Of a DNA stretch of 64,000 nt, positions 50,376-58,450 are shown piece by piece. The notes under the pieces are model-generated. The model had not been told where the DNA came from. It did not search any database and was given only the letters and a program-made list of their open reading frames with translations. Position 1 is the stretch's first letter; each line of letters opens with the position of its first letter. The DNA comes from JAFGPF01 sp964409485 (lineage in GTDB: Bacteria > Chloroflexota > Dehalococcoidia > Dehalococcoidales > RBG-16-60-22): positions 1 to 64,000 of the forward strand of contig CAYPDM010000001.1 of the NCBI GenBank assembly GCA_964409485.1, given 5' to 3'. Both the position numbers and the translations under genes were made by a program.

Positions 50376-51263
50376 ATGATAAATATTGATATTGATGAGC
50401 TACTCAGTGGCTCAATTGACATGCATATGCATCCGGGCCCTGCCGGAGGTCCTTGCCGTCTCGATGCTCTTGAAGCAGCCGAGCAGGCAAAGCAGGCCAG
50501 AATGAGGGGCATTGTCCTTAAGAGCCATAGTTATACTGCCTCTGCAGTGGCAATCATCGTGAATCAATTAGTACCTGACATACACGTTTTCGGAAGTGTC
50601 TGCCTCGATTATGAAATCGGGGGGCTTAATTCTCACGCCGTGGAAAACGCAGCCTATCTCGGGGCTAAAGTAGTCTGGATGCCTACCTTCTCTTCCGCCA
50701 ATTCAATCAATAAGATGAGGGCGTTGGGACTTCCCCTTAAAGGTGAAGGACTCTCACTAATAGATGATGCGGGCAAACTAGTACCGGAAATGGAACCCAT
50801 ACTCACACTTATAAAAGAACATGATATGATATTAGCTACTGGTCATATTTCTCCGCAGGAAACGTTAATTCTCCTAAATGAGGCGCAGAGAATCGGGATA
50901 AAAAAATACATCATCACCCATCCTACGGATAAAGAATTTTCAGAAAAACTTTTAAGTATTGATGAGCTGCAGCAACTGGCCAAGATAGGGGCGTTTATTG
51001 AGTTCACTCTGGTTGGAATGTTACCAAATGAGTTTTGTCATGACCCAGCACAAATCGCGCGGACAATCAAGACTATCGGCGCGGAACACTGTATCATCAG
51101 TACCGATCTTGGTCAACCCCAAAATCCGCTCCCGGTCGAGGGTATGAGGTTACTTATGGCCACCCTGCTTCATCACGGAATATCACAGGAAGAAGTTGAG
51201 TTGATGGCTAAAATAAATCCGGCAACTCTTTTGGACCTAGATAAAAACTCTGAAATTCATTAA
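50376..51263 (+). CDS. DUF6282 family TIM-barrel metal-dependent hydrolase-like protein
   Basis: A 295-residue protein with the amidohydrolase-like start GSIDMHMHPGPAGGPCR, then AKQARMRGIVLKSHSYTASAVA, FGSVCLDYEIGGLN, AVENAAYLGAKVVWMPT, and later ATGHISPQETL, IITHPTDKEF and ISTDLGQPQNP. The HxHPGP, Lys, His, His and Asp order fits the DUF6282 group within the PHP/amidohydrolase fold. AAAGGAG favours the ATG at 50376 over an earlier in-frame start overlapping the activase. It sits in operon between the activase and the first UGSC-type gene. It may hydrolyse an amide, ester or lactone, which is inference from fold. Confidence 0.75.
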   Translation: MINIDIDELLSGSIDMHMHPGPAGGPCRLDALEAAEQAKQARMRGIVLKSHSYTASAVAIIVNQLVPDIHVFGSVCLDYEIGGLNSHAVENAAYLGAKVVWMPTFSSANSINKMRALGLPLKGEGLSLIDDAGKLVPEMEPILTLIKEHDMILATGHISPQETLILLNEAQRIGIKKYIITHPTDKEFSEKLLSIDELQQLAKIGAFIEFTLVGMLPNEFCHDPAQIARTIKTIGAEHCIISTDLGQPQNPLPVEGMRLLMATLLHHGISQEEVELMAKINPATLLDLDKNSEIH

Positions 51264-51339
51264 CAAAAGGAGTCTTTTTTACAGATACCACAGACTTGAT
51301 TTCAGGAAAAATGAAAAATTAAGGAGTATACAGATTTAC

Positions 51340-53121
51340 ATGACAAGTAAAAAAATAGCAGTTTTGAGACCGCAAGGCAAAGCCTCTCCAATACAATTGG
51401 AGCCTATGGCACCTCGGCTTGATACCCTCGAGGGCAAAACAGTATACATCGTAGACATGAATTTTCCGCGAACGCATCAATTCTGGGAAGAGATGCAAAA
51501 AATGCTCGCCAACAGATACCCCGAGACGACCTGGGTACTCAGGATTAAGGTAGGCACTTACTTTCATAATGACCCAGAGCTATGGGCTGAAATTAAGGAA
51601 AAAGGCGATGGAGTGATAATGGGTATCGGTCAGTTAGATACCTGTACGCCGTCGGTCATCATCTTTTGCTCGATATTAGAAAAATTAGGGCTGCCTACAG
51701 CACCCGTTGTTACTGAGGCATTTCCAAGAATCGCAAAGAGCTTTGCGTATAAGAAGGGAATGCCCGAACTACGATTTACTTTTGTTCCCCATCCTTTCGC
51801 AAATAGACCACTCGAGGTACACCGGAAATATCTAGAGGGTAACGACCCAATAAACGGCAAGCCAGTTTTAGATGAAATTGTTGAGGCATTGACCAAACCG
51901 ATAACTGATAAGGAAACGAAGACAGGGACTATAGATAGGTCAATGCCGAGGCTGTTAGAGCCTGATACCCCGGAGAATCTGGAGCGCCTCTTTATTGAAA
52001 AAGGATGGACTGATTATCTTCCGATAGTGCTTCCTACGGAAGAAAGAGTAGCCGAGATGCTCGAAGGAACGAGCCATAAACCTGATGAAGTAGTTGGCAT
52101 AATGCAACCCATCCCTCCCAACGAGGTCTGGGACAACCTCACCAAGCGGCTTGGTTCCGGTGGACTGAGAAGAGGAGCTGAAAGAGAGCATTTCCCGGTA
52201 GTTATGCAACCCTCCCCTCCTCATGAGGCCTGGGAGTATACCGTAGAGCATATCGCCATTAACGCCGTGATGGCAGGAGCCAAACCAGAGCATTTCCCGG
52301 TAATATTGGCCATAGCATCGACAGGGGCAACCTCGCTGTTCAGTTCCGCGACTTCTATGACGAGGATGGTCGTCGCTAATGGGCCTATACGAAAAGAGAT
52401 AAATATGAATTGTGGTCTGAGTGCACTGGGCCCGTTTAATCAGGCTAACGCTGTCATTGGAAGGGCCTGGACACTCATATCCAAGAATCTAGGAGGATCG
52501 ATACCGGGTGAAACTTATCTGGGAGATTTAGGTAATAATACCAACTACAATAATAATTGTTTCGCAGAGAACGAGGAGGTACTGCCCGAAGGATGGAGTC
52601 CTTTACATGTACAAAAGGGTTATAAGTCAGATGAAAGCGTTGTTAGTATTTTAGGTGGTTGGAGTATGCTTAACTACGCTGCTTATAAACCACATCCACA
52701 TCACGAAATAATGAAACGGCAGCTGCAAAGTTTTGAAACCAGTGGAGCCGGCACACACCACACTCCTGGAATAAACCCCGGAACTCAAGCTACTTTTTTG
52801 TTAAGCCCGATAACGTCAAGGGATCTTAAGAATGAAGGCTTCAATAGCAAGGAGCAGTTAAGCCAATGGCTCAAGGAAAATACCTATATGACTCTTTGGA
52901 ACTATTGGGCAGCTATGCCTGATGACCTTGAATCTGGCAAGGCAGGTGTCGAGCCATTTGCGTCTTTGTTGAAACTTCCACCGGAAGCGAACTCGCCGCG
53001 ACCACTTATCCTGCGCGATATACCGGTTGAGATAGTGGTAGTTGGAGGGGGAACCGATGCATTTTGGATGGCTGGTGATCTTTCTTGTATGGCGTCAGCA
53101 TCAATAGATACATGGAGGTAA
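51340..53121 (+). CDS. UGSC-type two-domain protein, copy 1 (non-selenoprotein)
   Basis: A 593-residue protein. The N-terminal Rossmann-like domain (residues about 25-190) has the family glycine loop GVIMGIGQLDTCTPSV at residue 91-106; selenoprotein relatives carry U-G-S-C here, and this copy has L-D-T-C, keeping only the last Cys (Cys102). The C-terminal domain (residues about 205-593) contains EHIAINAVMAGAKPEHFPVI and the KEINMNCGLSALGPFNQAN segment shared with the copy at 54874-56661. No in-frame TGA is involved. The function is unknown; redox or reductive cleavage chemistry is suspected for the family. The internal repeat REHFPVVMQPSPPHEAWE/PEHFPVI is unusual. Confidence 0.72.
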   Translation: MTSKKIAVLRPQGKASPIQLEPMAPRLDTLEGKTVYIVDMNFPRTHQFWEEMQKMLANRYPETTWVLRIKVGTYFHNDPELWAEIKEKGDGVIMGIGQLDTCTPSVIIFCSILEKLGLPTAPVVTEAFPRIAKSFAYKKGMPELRFTFVPHPFANRPLEVHRKYLEGNDPINGKPVLDEIVEALTKPITDKETKTGTIDRSMPRLLEPDTPENLERLFIEKGWTDYLPIVLPTEERVAEMLEGTSHKPDEVVGIMQPIPPNEVWDNLTKRLGSGGLRRGAEREHFPVVMQPSPPHEAWEYTVEHIAINAVMAGAKPEHFPVILAIASTGATSLFSSATSMTRMVVANGPIRKEINMNCGLSALGPFNQANAVIGRAWTLISKNLGGSIPGETYLGDLGNNTNYNNNCFAENEEVLPEGWSPLHVQKGYKSDESVVSILGGWSMLNYAAYKPHPHHEIMKRQLQSFETSGAGTHHTPGINPGTQATFLLSPITSRDLKNEGFNSKEQLSQWLKENTYMTLWNYWAAMPDDLESGKAGVEPFASLLKLPPEANSPRPLILRDIPVEIVVVGGGTDAFWMAGDLSCMASASIDTWR

Positions 53122-53229
53122 AAACGCAACGAATTCCCTCCCTGTTTGTTACAGGTTCTGTTGCGGAATAATATTCATACCGATATTAACATTCGGCTAA
53201 CGCTGACCCTACCCCAATAGAGTGATTAG

Positions 53230-53257
53230 GGGCTGGAGTTTTTAAAACCTCCGGCCC
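53230..53257. terminator. Hairpin between convergent genes
   Basis: GGGCTGGAG (53230-53238) pairs with CTCCGGCCC (53249-53257) over nine pairs with one G-U. The loop is about 10 nt with T and A runs. No clear U-run follows on either side, so termination may be weak. It lies in the 296-bp gap between the plus-strand UGSC-type gene and the minus-strand esterase gene, where a two-way terminator is expected. The remainder of the gap shows nothing recognisable. Confidence 0.5.
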
Positions 53258-53417
53258 TCTCGCATTGACTGAGCAAAGGAACATAAAAAAGACATGGGAT
53301 CGGGTAAGATTCCTCGGACTAAACTGCGCATAGAAACTCAAGAAAAGTAGCACTAACAAATGAAGTCTCCTTTCCGGTCGGCAAATTATTTGGTACCAGT
53401 TCATGTTGTGAAGAGCA

Positions 53418-54845
53418 CTATGGTGAAGTTTGCTTCACTACTTTCGAGAAGCTGGTTCGTATTTCGCACCGGTCACAGACATTCAGGTACTGGTCCGTGT
53501 TTACCGAATAATCGAGCCAGTCAGGAACCCCCCGTGCCCAAGGTTTACCGGTCTTTGCGAAGCTAGCCCACAAGCCCATCATGGCCTCCGAAACATTTCT
53601 GTCAATCGCACTCAGGCCGGGATTGGCCGTTTTGGCGCCGGCCTGTTGCGCTAGCATATACACGGAGGTCCACCAACCGGTGGAATTATCCCAATCGCCG
53701 AAGACGTAAGGAAGCTCCATCGAATGTACGGAGACGCAGCCTTCATTCCTCCATACTGCGGGTACCTGGTCGAAGATGCAAGCATATCCGTTACATCCCT
53801 GCTTATTCACAGATTCCAGCATCTCGATGTAGGCCGGAATAATATAAGGCATGACTAGTGGACCAGGCCCGGTCAACTCGCCTAGGTTAGCAGAAACTAT
53901 GAGGGGCACAGCATTGCAGGAACCGGACTTAAACGTATTCTCGGGACTCTCCGGCAGCACCCAGCCATCCACGGCTGCATCCCAAACAAAGGCCGGGCGG
54001 TTGGTAGGAGTGCTCGGCCCTTCTATTGCCTGACTGGCTTTGATGATTTCTATAAAGGGTATCGCGCGCGCCTGCTCCAGTGGGTCAACAGCCGAGTCTA
54101 TCCCCAGCTTTTCAAAAAGCGTTTTTCCACTGTTTTCGATATTCACCAGTGGTTTGCTGAGTAAGATGGCCATAGCCGTGCCGCTTTCGCAGATGGCTCG
54201 GTGGAACAGCCCCTTTGCAAGAGGTGACGACATCATAATGGACACCTTGGCTCCGCCGCCGGACTCTCCGAAGATGGTGACATTGTCTGGGTCGCCGCCG
54301 AATGCCGCGATGTTGTCTCGCACCCACTGAAGGGAGGCGATGAGGTCAAGGAACAAGTAATTACCCGACACGCCCATCGGCGATTCTTCCGAAAGCGCGG
54401 AATGGGCTAACAGTCCAATCGGTCCAAGTCTGTGATTCAGAGTAACAACCACGACGCCATATTGAGGCAGGCGGTAGTTGTTCCATATTCTGTCATTACC
54501 ACATCCCATCGAGTATCCTCCGCCATGCATCCAGACCATGACCGGTAGTTTCTCATCTGGTTCGCGTGCTGGTGTAACCACGTTCAGATAAAGGCAGTCT
54601 TCACTTTGGGGCATTTCACCTGATATACCGGGCATGAGAGGCTGGGGTGAGATATGACTGAATTGGGTACATTCGCGGATTCCTTCCCAGGGCACAACAG
54701 GCTGCGGTGGTTTCCAGCGCAAGTCTCCCACCGGAGGAGCTGCAAACGGGATTCCACGGAAGATAGATACTTCTTTCCCCGGCTCACCAATTAGAGTACC
54801 TGAAACGTAGCCCTTATCGGTTCTGACAATCTGCATATCATACAC
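53418..54845 (-). CDS. Type-B carboxylesterase
   Basis: A 475-residue alpha/beta hydrolase. The oxyanion-hole motif is VMVWMHGGGYSMGCGND, the nucleophile elbow is TIFGESGGGAK (Ser195), and later HSMELPYVFGDW supplies the catalytic His; the third acid is probably Glu in SANLGELTGPG. SEDCLYLNVVTP is the second family signature. No signal peptide is present, so it is cytosolic. It lies 28 bp after the UGSC-type copy 2 gene in the leftward run UroD-UGSC-esterase. It could release the acid from an ester imported by the transporters of this island, which is inference. Confidence 0.92.
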   Translation of the reverse strand: MYDMQIVRTDKGYVSGTLIGEPGKEVSIFRGIPFAAPPVGDLRWKPPQPVVPWEGIRECTQFSHISPQPLMPGISGEMPQSEDCLYLNVVTPAREPDEKLPVMVWMHGGGYSMGCGNDRIWNNYRLPQYGVVVVTLNHRLGPIGLLAHSALSEESPMGVSGNYLFLDLIASLQWVRDNIAAFGGDPDNVTIFGESGGGAKVSIMMSSPLAKGLFHRAICESGTAMAILLSKPLVNIENSGKTLFEKLGIDSAVDPLEQARAIPFIEIIKASQAIEGPSTPTNRPAFVWDAAVDGWVLPESPENTFKSGSCNAVPLIVSANLGELTGPGPLVMPYIIPAYIEMLESVNKQGCNGYACIFDQVPAVWRNEGCVSVHSMELPYVFGDWDNSTGWWTSVYMLAQQAGAKTANPGLSAIDRNVSEAMMGLWASFAKTGKPWARGVPDWLDYSVNTDQYLNVCDRCEIRTSFSKVVKQTSP

Positions 54846-54873
54846 CTAATTTATAAAAATTCCGTAGCTTTTA

Positions 54874-56661
54874 TTAGCAGCCTGATTCGGTCAATGTGGC
54901 TCCTCTTATCAACTTTGTCTTGTGTGCCGTACGGAAATATGACATTCCAAAAGAATAACCCGGTATACTACCGGACACGACGATATGAATGTCTTCCGGG
55001 TTTACGACAGGGACCTTTCCTCCTGGTTTGAGGGATTCTTTAATCACCGGTAAGCGGTCTTCAGGAATGGCATCGTGTGGATAGAATATGTCTATATCGG
55101 GGGGTTTGGTGTTAATCCTGTCATGTATACCCTGGATTTCCTGTTCACTGAGCTCTTCGTACGGTACAAGTGTACTTTCATAGAGATAATCTCGCAGGCT
55201 TCGCTTGCTATTATAACCGATACGCTGCAGCATGATAGCCATTTCGGGATGAATGACGAGTATGTGTTTTCTGAGATGAGCCATGGGGTTAGCCACCCCA
55301 ACTTTATATTGAGCAAACGTGCCGCGGTCAGCAGCTATATCTTTCACCATGCTGTCGAGGACCGGCTTTACATCCCAGGGCTCAACCACTCCTCCGCCAT
55401 ATATCCTCATACCTAAACCACCCATGACGGTGTCCACGGTCACGCAACTATCTTCCGGCTTGTAACCCAGGCCCTCATTAAACGTTTCCCAGGGGCTCTG
55501 CTCTATATTTTCGGCGAAAGTGTAGAAGGTATGCGGGGACGGGCGGCCGATCAGCGCCATATCGATCTCTCCCGGCCACAGGTAACCGATATTGATCAGG
55601 CTCAATCTTACGGCGCGGCCGATGGTATTGTTGGCTCGCCAGCCGTGACCTAATAAGCCTACTCCGGAATTCATGTTAATTTCTTTGCCAAGAGGCCCGC
55701 TTACCATTATCATAAGAGTGAAGGAGCCTTCTGAACTCATCATGTGAGTGTAAGTACCCTCTTCAGTCAGGCATTCCATGGCTGCAATTATCACCGGCAG
55801 ATACTCAGGCCTTGCCCCCGCCATCACCGCGTTAATAGCTATCTTTTCAACAGTGGCGATACCGTTTCGATAAGGTACCCGGCCTATAACTTCATTGGGA
55901 GAACGCTTGGTCCCTGTTAGCATCCACTTAACGGCCTGTTCCGTGGGAGGTATCAGGGGCAACCCATCGCCCCAGTGGTTATCAAGGTACAGCCGGTTGA
56001 ATGATTCAAGGGCGGACTCATAACTCTCCGCAGTAACCTCAACTGTTTCAGCAGTCTTTTTTAAGGCCTTTAGCTCCGGGTTTTTCTCCTCCGGTGCCAG
56101 GGGCCGGTTTAGGGCGTCGATAATAAGGTCAATGGACGCTTCGGCAACAGGCCTAATACTTTCCACGGTCAACCGGTTCGGGTAATAATCTATTGAAGGC
56201 AGGCTTACGATACGTAACGCGGGCATTCCCGCGTCCTCGGCTGACATCTTGGCGGTGTGAGTAGCGTTATCACCGACCACGAAAACGCCGGGTTTGCCAA
56301 GTTTTTCTAATGCGACTACCTGCAAGCACTGAATCCAGCCTCCCATGCCGTTATCGCCGACGCCGTAGATAAAAGTATCCATTTCTTTTTTTGCCTTCTC
56401 CGCCGCCTCGGCATCTCCCCAGACAAGCCGAATGGTCGTCGCTGTTGGATACCTTTCTTTCAGCAGTTCCTCGACTGCGATACAGAAATTATCCCCACCT
56501 TTCTTACCGTCCCAGATTATTCCGATCTTCTTACCTGCCAGATCCTTTATGCGAGGGTTGATGAGCCCCGAAGGCACCGGAACTTCAAGCACACCCTGAG
56601 GATTTAAACACAACAATGAGACTTTTTCTTTCAATTTTTTCACCCCTTCTTGAAATAACAT
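54874..56661 (-). CDS. UGSC-type two-domain protein, copy 2 (non-selenoprotein)
   Basis: A 595-residue paralogue of the protein at 51340-53121. The N-terminal Rossmann-like domain (residues about 38-190) has FIYGVGDNGMGGWIQC at residue 97-112, where the U-G-S-C motif of selenoprotein relatives is replaced by N-G-M-G. The C-terminal domain has VEKIAINAVMAGARPEYLPVI and GKEINMNSGVGLLGHGWRANN. The tail ends ATLTESGC, with a terminal Cys. The ATG at 56661 has no ribosome-binding site; an AAGGGGTGA before a TTG at 56634 is better placed, so the N-terminus may be nine residues shorter. The two copies could form a heteromer; function unknown. Confidence 0.72.
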   Translation of the reverse strand: MLFQEGVKKLKEKVSLLCLNPQGVLEVPVPSGLINPRIKDLAGKKIGIIWDGKKGGDNFCIAVEELLKERYPTATTIRLVWGDAEAAEKAKKEMDTFIYGVGDNGMGGWIQCLQVVALEKLGKPGVFVVGDNATHTAKMSAEDAGMPALRIVSLPSIDYYPNRLTVESIRPVAEASIDLIIDALNRPLAPEEKNPELKALKKTAETVEVTAESYESALESFNRLYLDNHWGDGLPLIPPTEQAVKWMLTGTKRSPNEVIGRVPYRNGIATVEKIAINAVMAGARPEYLPVIIAAMECLTEEGTYTHMMSSEGSFTLMIMVSGPLGKEINMNSGVGLLGHGWRANNTIGRAVRLSLINIGYLWPGEIDMALIGRPSPHTFYTFAENIEQSPWETFNEGLGYKPEDSCVTVDTVMGGLGMRIYGGGVVEPWDVKPVLDSMVKDIAADRGTFAQYKVGVANPMAHLRKHILVIHPEMAIMLQRIGYNSKRSLRDYLYESTLVPYEELSEQEIQGIHDRINTKPPDIDIFYPHDAIPEDRLPVIKESLKPGGKVPVVNPEDIHIVVSGSIPGYSFGMSYFRTAHKTKLIRGATLTESGC

Positions 56662-56717
56662 TTATTTATCAAGGCAAAAGCCATGCTTCTATACATTAGA
56701 CTTCTTTGTTTTATTAA

Positions 56718-58055
56718 TTAATGATAAACACCATATTCCCTGGCCGCCTCCATAAAGGCACGAAGATTTTCAGGCTTGGCTTCTGTGACTGCGGTTCCGC
56801 CGGTTAGGACGTAGCCACCGCCGGGAGCACAAGCTTCGATAAGTTTACGGCAACATTCTTTGACATCTTTAACCTCTCCGAAAGCTAACAATGAAGCTGG
56901 CACGTTGCCAACGACACAACAAGTATCCCCGATCATTCGTTTAGCTTTAGCCATGTCAGTCTGATCAAACTGCCATGTTACCCAGCCTTTAGGGAAATCC
57001 CCGATATACTCTAGCCTATTATTGTAGCGACCCTCACAAAATAGCGAGACCATGATACCTTCGTCGATAAGGGCAAGGATTAATTTTCTCAGACTCGGCC
57101 AGTAGAATTTTTCAAACTGTTTATTAGACATAAAGGTATCATCTCCTTTATGTAAGGGGAAATTAACGGTAAAAACGCCCATCGCGTTAACACTGTCTAT
57201 AGTACGCCGTATCATCTGTTCCAGAATCATATCGGTAGCTTCCAGGATCTTCTCCGGGTTGCGAAACATGTCTATGGCGCTCCCCTGTGTCCCGCGTAGA
57301 TGATCGGCGATCACGTCGAAGGGGGCCATGGCGAGGCCGCCCATGCTCATCGGAAAACCAGCCGCAATTGCGTCTCTATTAACAATCATAAGTTGTTTCT
57401 GGAACTTTTCTAACTCTTCACCGGCTTCCATTAGTTTTTGAAACGCTCTCCGCATTTCCGGTCTGGTAAAAGGATAAGCAAGCACCATAGGCATGCCCGT
57501 CAAAGAGCTAAGTGGAGGGAAATTCTTCAATGCCTCCAGGGCACCCAAGACCCGCGGCGTCACGACTCTGAACCCAAAATCGGAAGGGTCTTTAAGTAAG
57601 TCATCATATTCATCTTCACTCATCAATATTGTCTCTACATATTGATGGTATCCCGCATCTTCGGGCAGCCCATGCCCCGGCCACATAAATGTTTTCATAT
57701 CTAAAATATCAAGCATCTGCCCGCAAATGATACCCTCCGGTCCGAGAAAATCATCCATATCATCGTAAAAATCATTCATAAATTTAGTCCAGGTTGGGCG
57801 GATAAGCGTGGGATCATACATTAATTGCTTTAGAATCAACCCGGAATAAAGAATGGGAAAGTTACCCGCCGGTACCATTACCGGTACACGGTCTGGTTCC
57901 ATACACAGAAACGCCTTCATGAACCGGGTGACCCTCTCCTTGTACTCTTGTTCAGCTCTGGCATCGCGAAAGGTTACCCCTGGTGGTGAAAGCCATCTTT
58001 GTAACCTCTGTTCACGTTTTTGTTCTTTGGTCATTTCAGATTGGTGTTTTTCCAT
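56718..58055 (-). CDS. UroD-fold protein (MtaA/CmuA superfamily) without usual zinc ligands
   Basis: A 445-residue protein of the uroporphyrinogen decarboxylase/corrinoid methyltransferase superfamily. MEPDRVPVMVPAGNFPILYSG, TQGSAIDMFRNPEKILEATD, KFYWPSLRKLILALIDEGIMV and APGGGYVLTGGTAV follow the fold. In zinc-dependent MtaA-type enzymes the HxC and a late Cys bind zinc; here the first site reads VSLFCEG (no His) and the last has Gly (LTGGTAV), so only one of three ligands remains. No corrinoid protein gene is nearby. It has a good AGGAG site. It may be a lyase or decarboxylase of the pathway; the reaction is unknown. Confidence 0.78.
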   Translation of the reverse strand: MEKHQSEMTKEQKREQRLQRWLSPPGVTFRDARAEQEYKERVTRFMKAFLCMEPDRVPVMVPAGNFPILYSGLILKQLMYDPTLIRPTWTKFMNDFYDDMDDFLGPEGIICGQMLDILDMKTFMWPGHGLPEDAGYHQYVETILMSEDEYDDLLKDPSDFGFRVVTPRVLGALEALKNFPPLSSLTGMPMVLAYPFTRPEMRRAFQKLMEAGEELEKFQKQLMIVNRDAIAAGFPMSMGGLAMAPFDVIADHLRGTQGSAIDMFRNPEKILEATDMILEQMIRRTIDSVNAMGVFTVNFPLHKGDDTFMSNKQFEKFYWPSLRKLILALIDEGIMVSLFCEGRYNNRLEYIGDFPKGWVTWQFDQTDMAKAKRMIGDTCCVVGNVPASLLAFGEVKDVKECCRKLIEACAPGGGYVLTGGTAVTEAKPENLRAFMEAAREYGVYH

Positions 58056-58139
58056 AAATAATTACTCCTAATTGTTTCAAAGTACTGTAAACTCTCGAAA
58101 TAATTTACCTATATTTACTAATTTACAGATATATTTTGT

Positions 58140-58167
58140 TAGATAATGGGCGTAAAGAGTTTGACAA
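58140..58167 (-). promoter_or_regulatory. Candidate promoter for the UroD-UGSC-esterase run
   Basis: On the minus strand TTGTCA (58167-58162), a 16-bp spacer and TATCTA (58145-58140) lie about 85 bp before the ATG at 58055. It is back to back with the rightward promoter at 58180-58208 and only about 60 bp from operator site 3, so the two could be co-regulated. Confidence 0.45.
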
Positions 58168-58179
58168 CGGACGGGGGGC

Positions 58180-58239
58180 TTGACATTCATGAAAGCATAT
58201 TATATCATTGGGTAACAAAAAATCAAGTACGTATACGTA
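58180..58239 (+). promoter_or_regulatory. DapA-like/solute-binding operon promoter with operator (site 3)
   Basis: TTGACA (58180-58185), a 17-bp spacer and TATCAT (58203-58208) predict a start near 58215. A perfect palindrome TACGTATACGTA (58228-58239) begins 19 nt after the -10, the same distance as at site 1. The leader to the ATG at 58451 is about 236 nt. The 395-bp gap 58056-58450 contains this and the divergent promoter; a small CGTTG-ACC-AACG repeat near 58291 is the only other structure I see. Confidence 0.8.
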
Positions 58240-58450
58240 TATGTATCCAAATAATTATCATAAACTACTCAATTTGAACTACTTTTATAACGTTGACCAA
58301 CGATAAAAACATGTTAACGTATACCTTTGAATAAATTTTTAAGATAAAAGATAAAGGCCCTATTACTTTCGAACCGGATATAGTGAACTGCTAAGGAGTT
58401 ATTAGTTTACCCGCGAAGATACACGATAAGTTATCAAAGGGGAGGCCGAA

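Noticed and set aside
51340..56661. Selenocysteine in the UGSC-type proteins
   Set aside because: Both frames are complete without any in-frame TGA, and the motif positions are coded by Leu and Asn codons.
58086..58135. Second island operator near the UroD-type gene start
   Set aside because: AT-rich sequence there has no TACGT/ACGTA pair; only site 3 is present in this gap.
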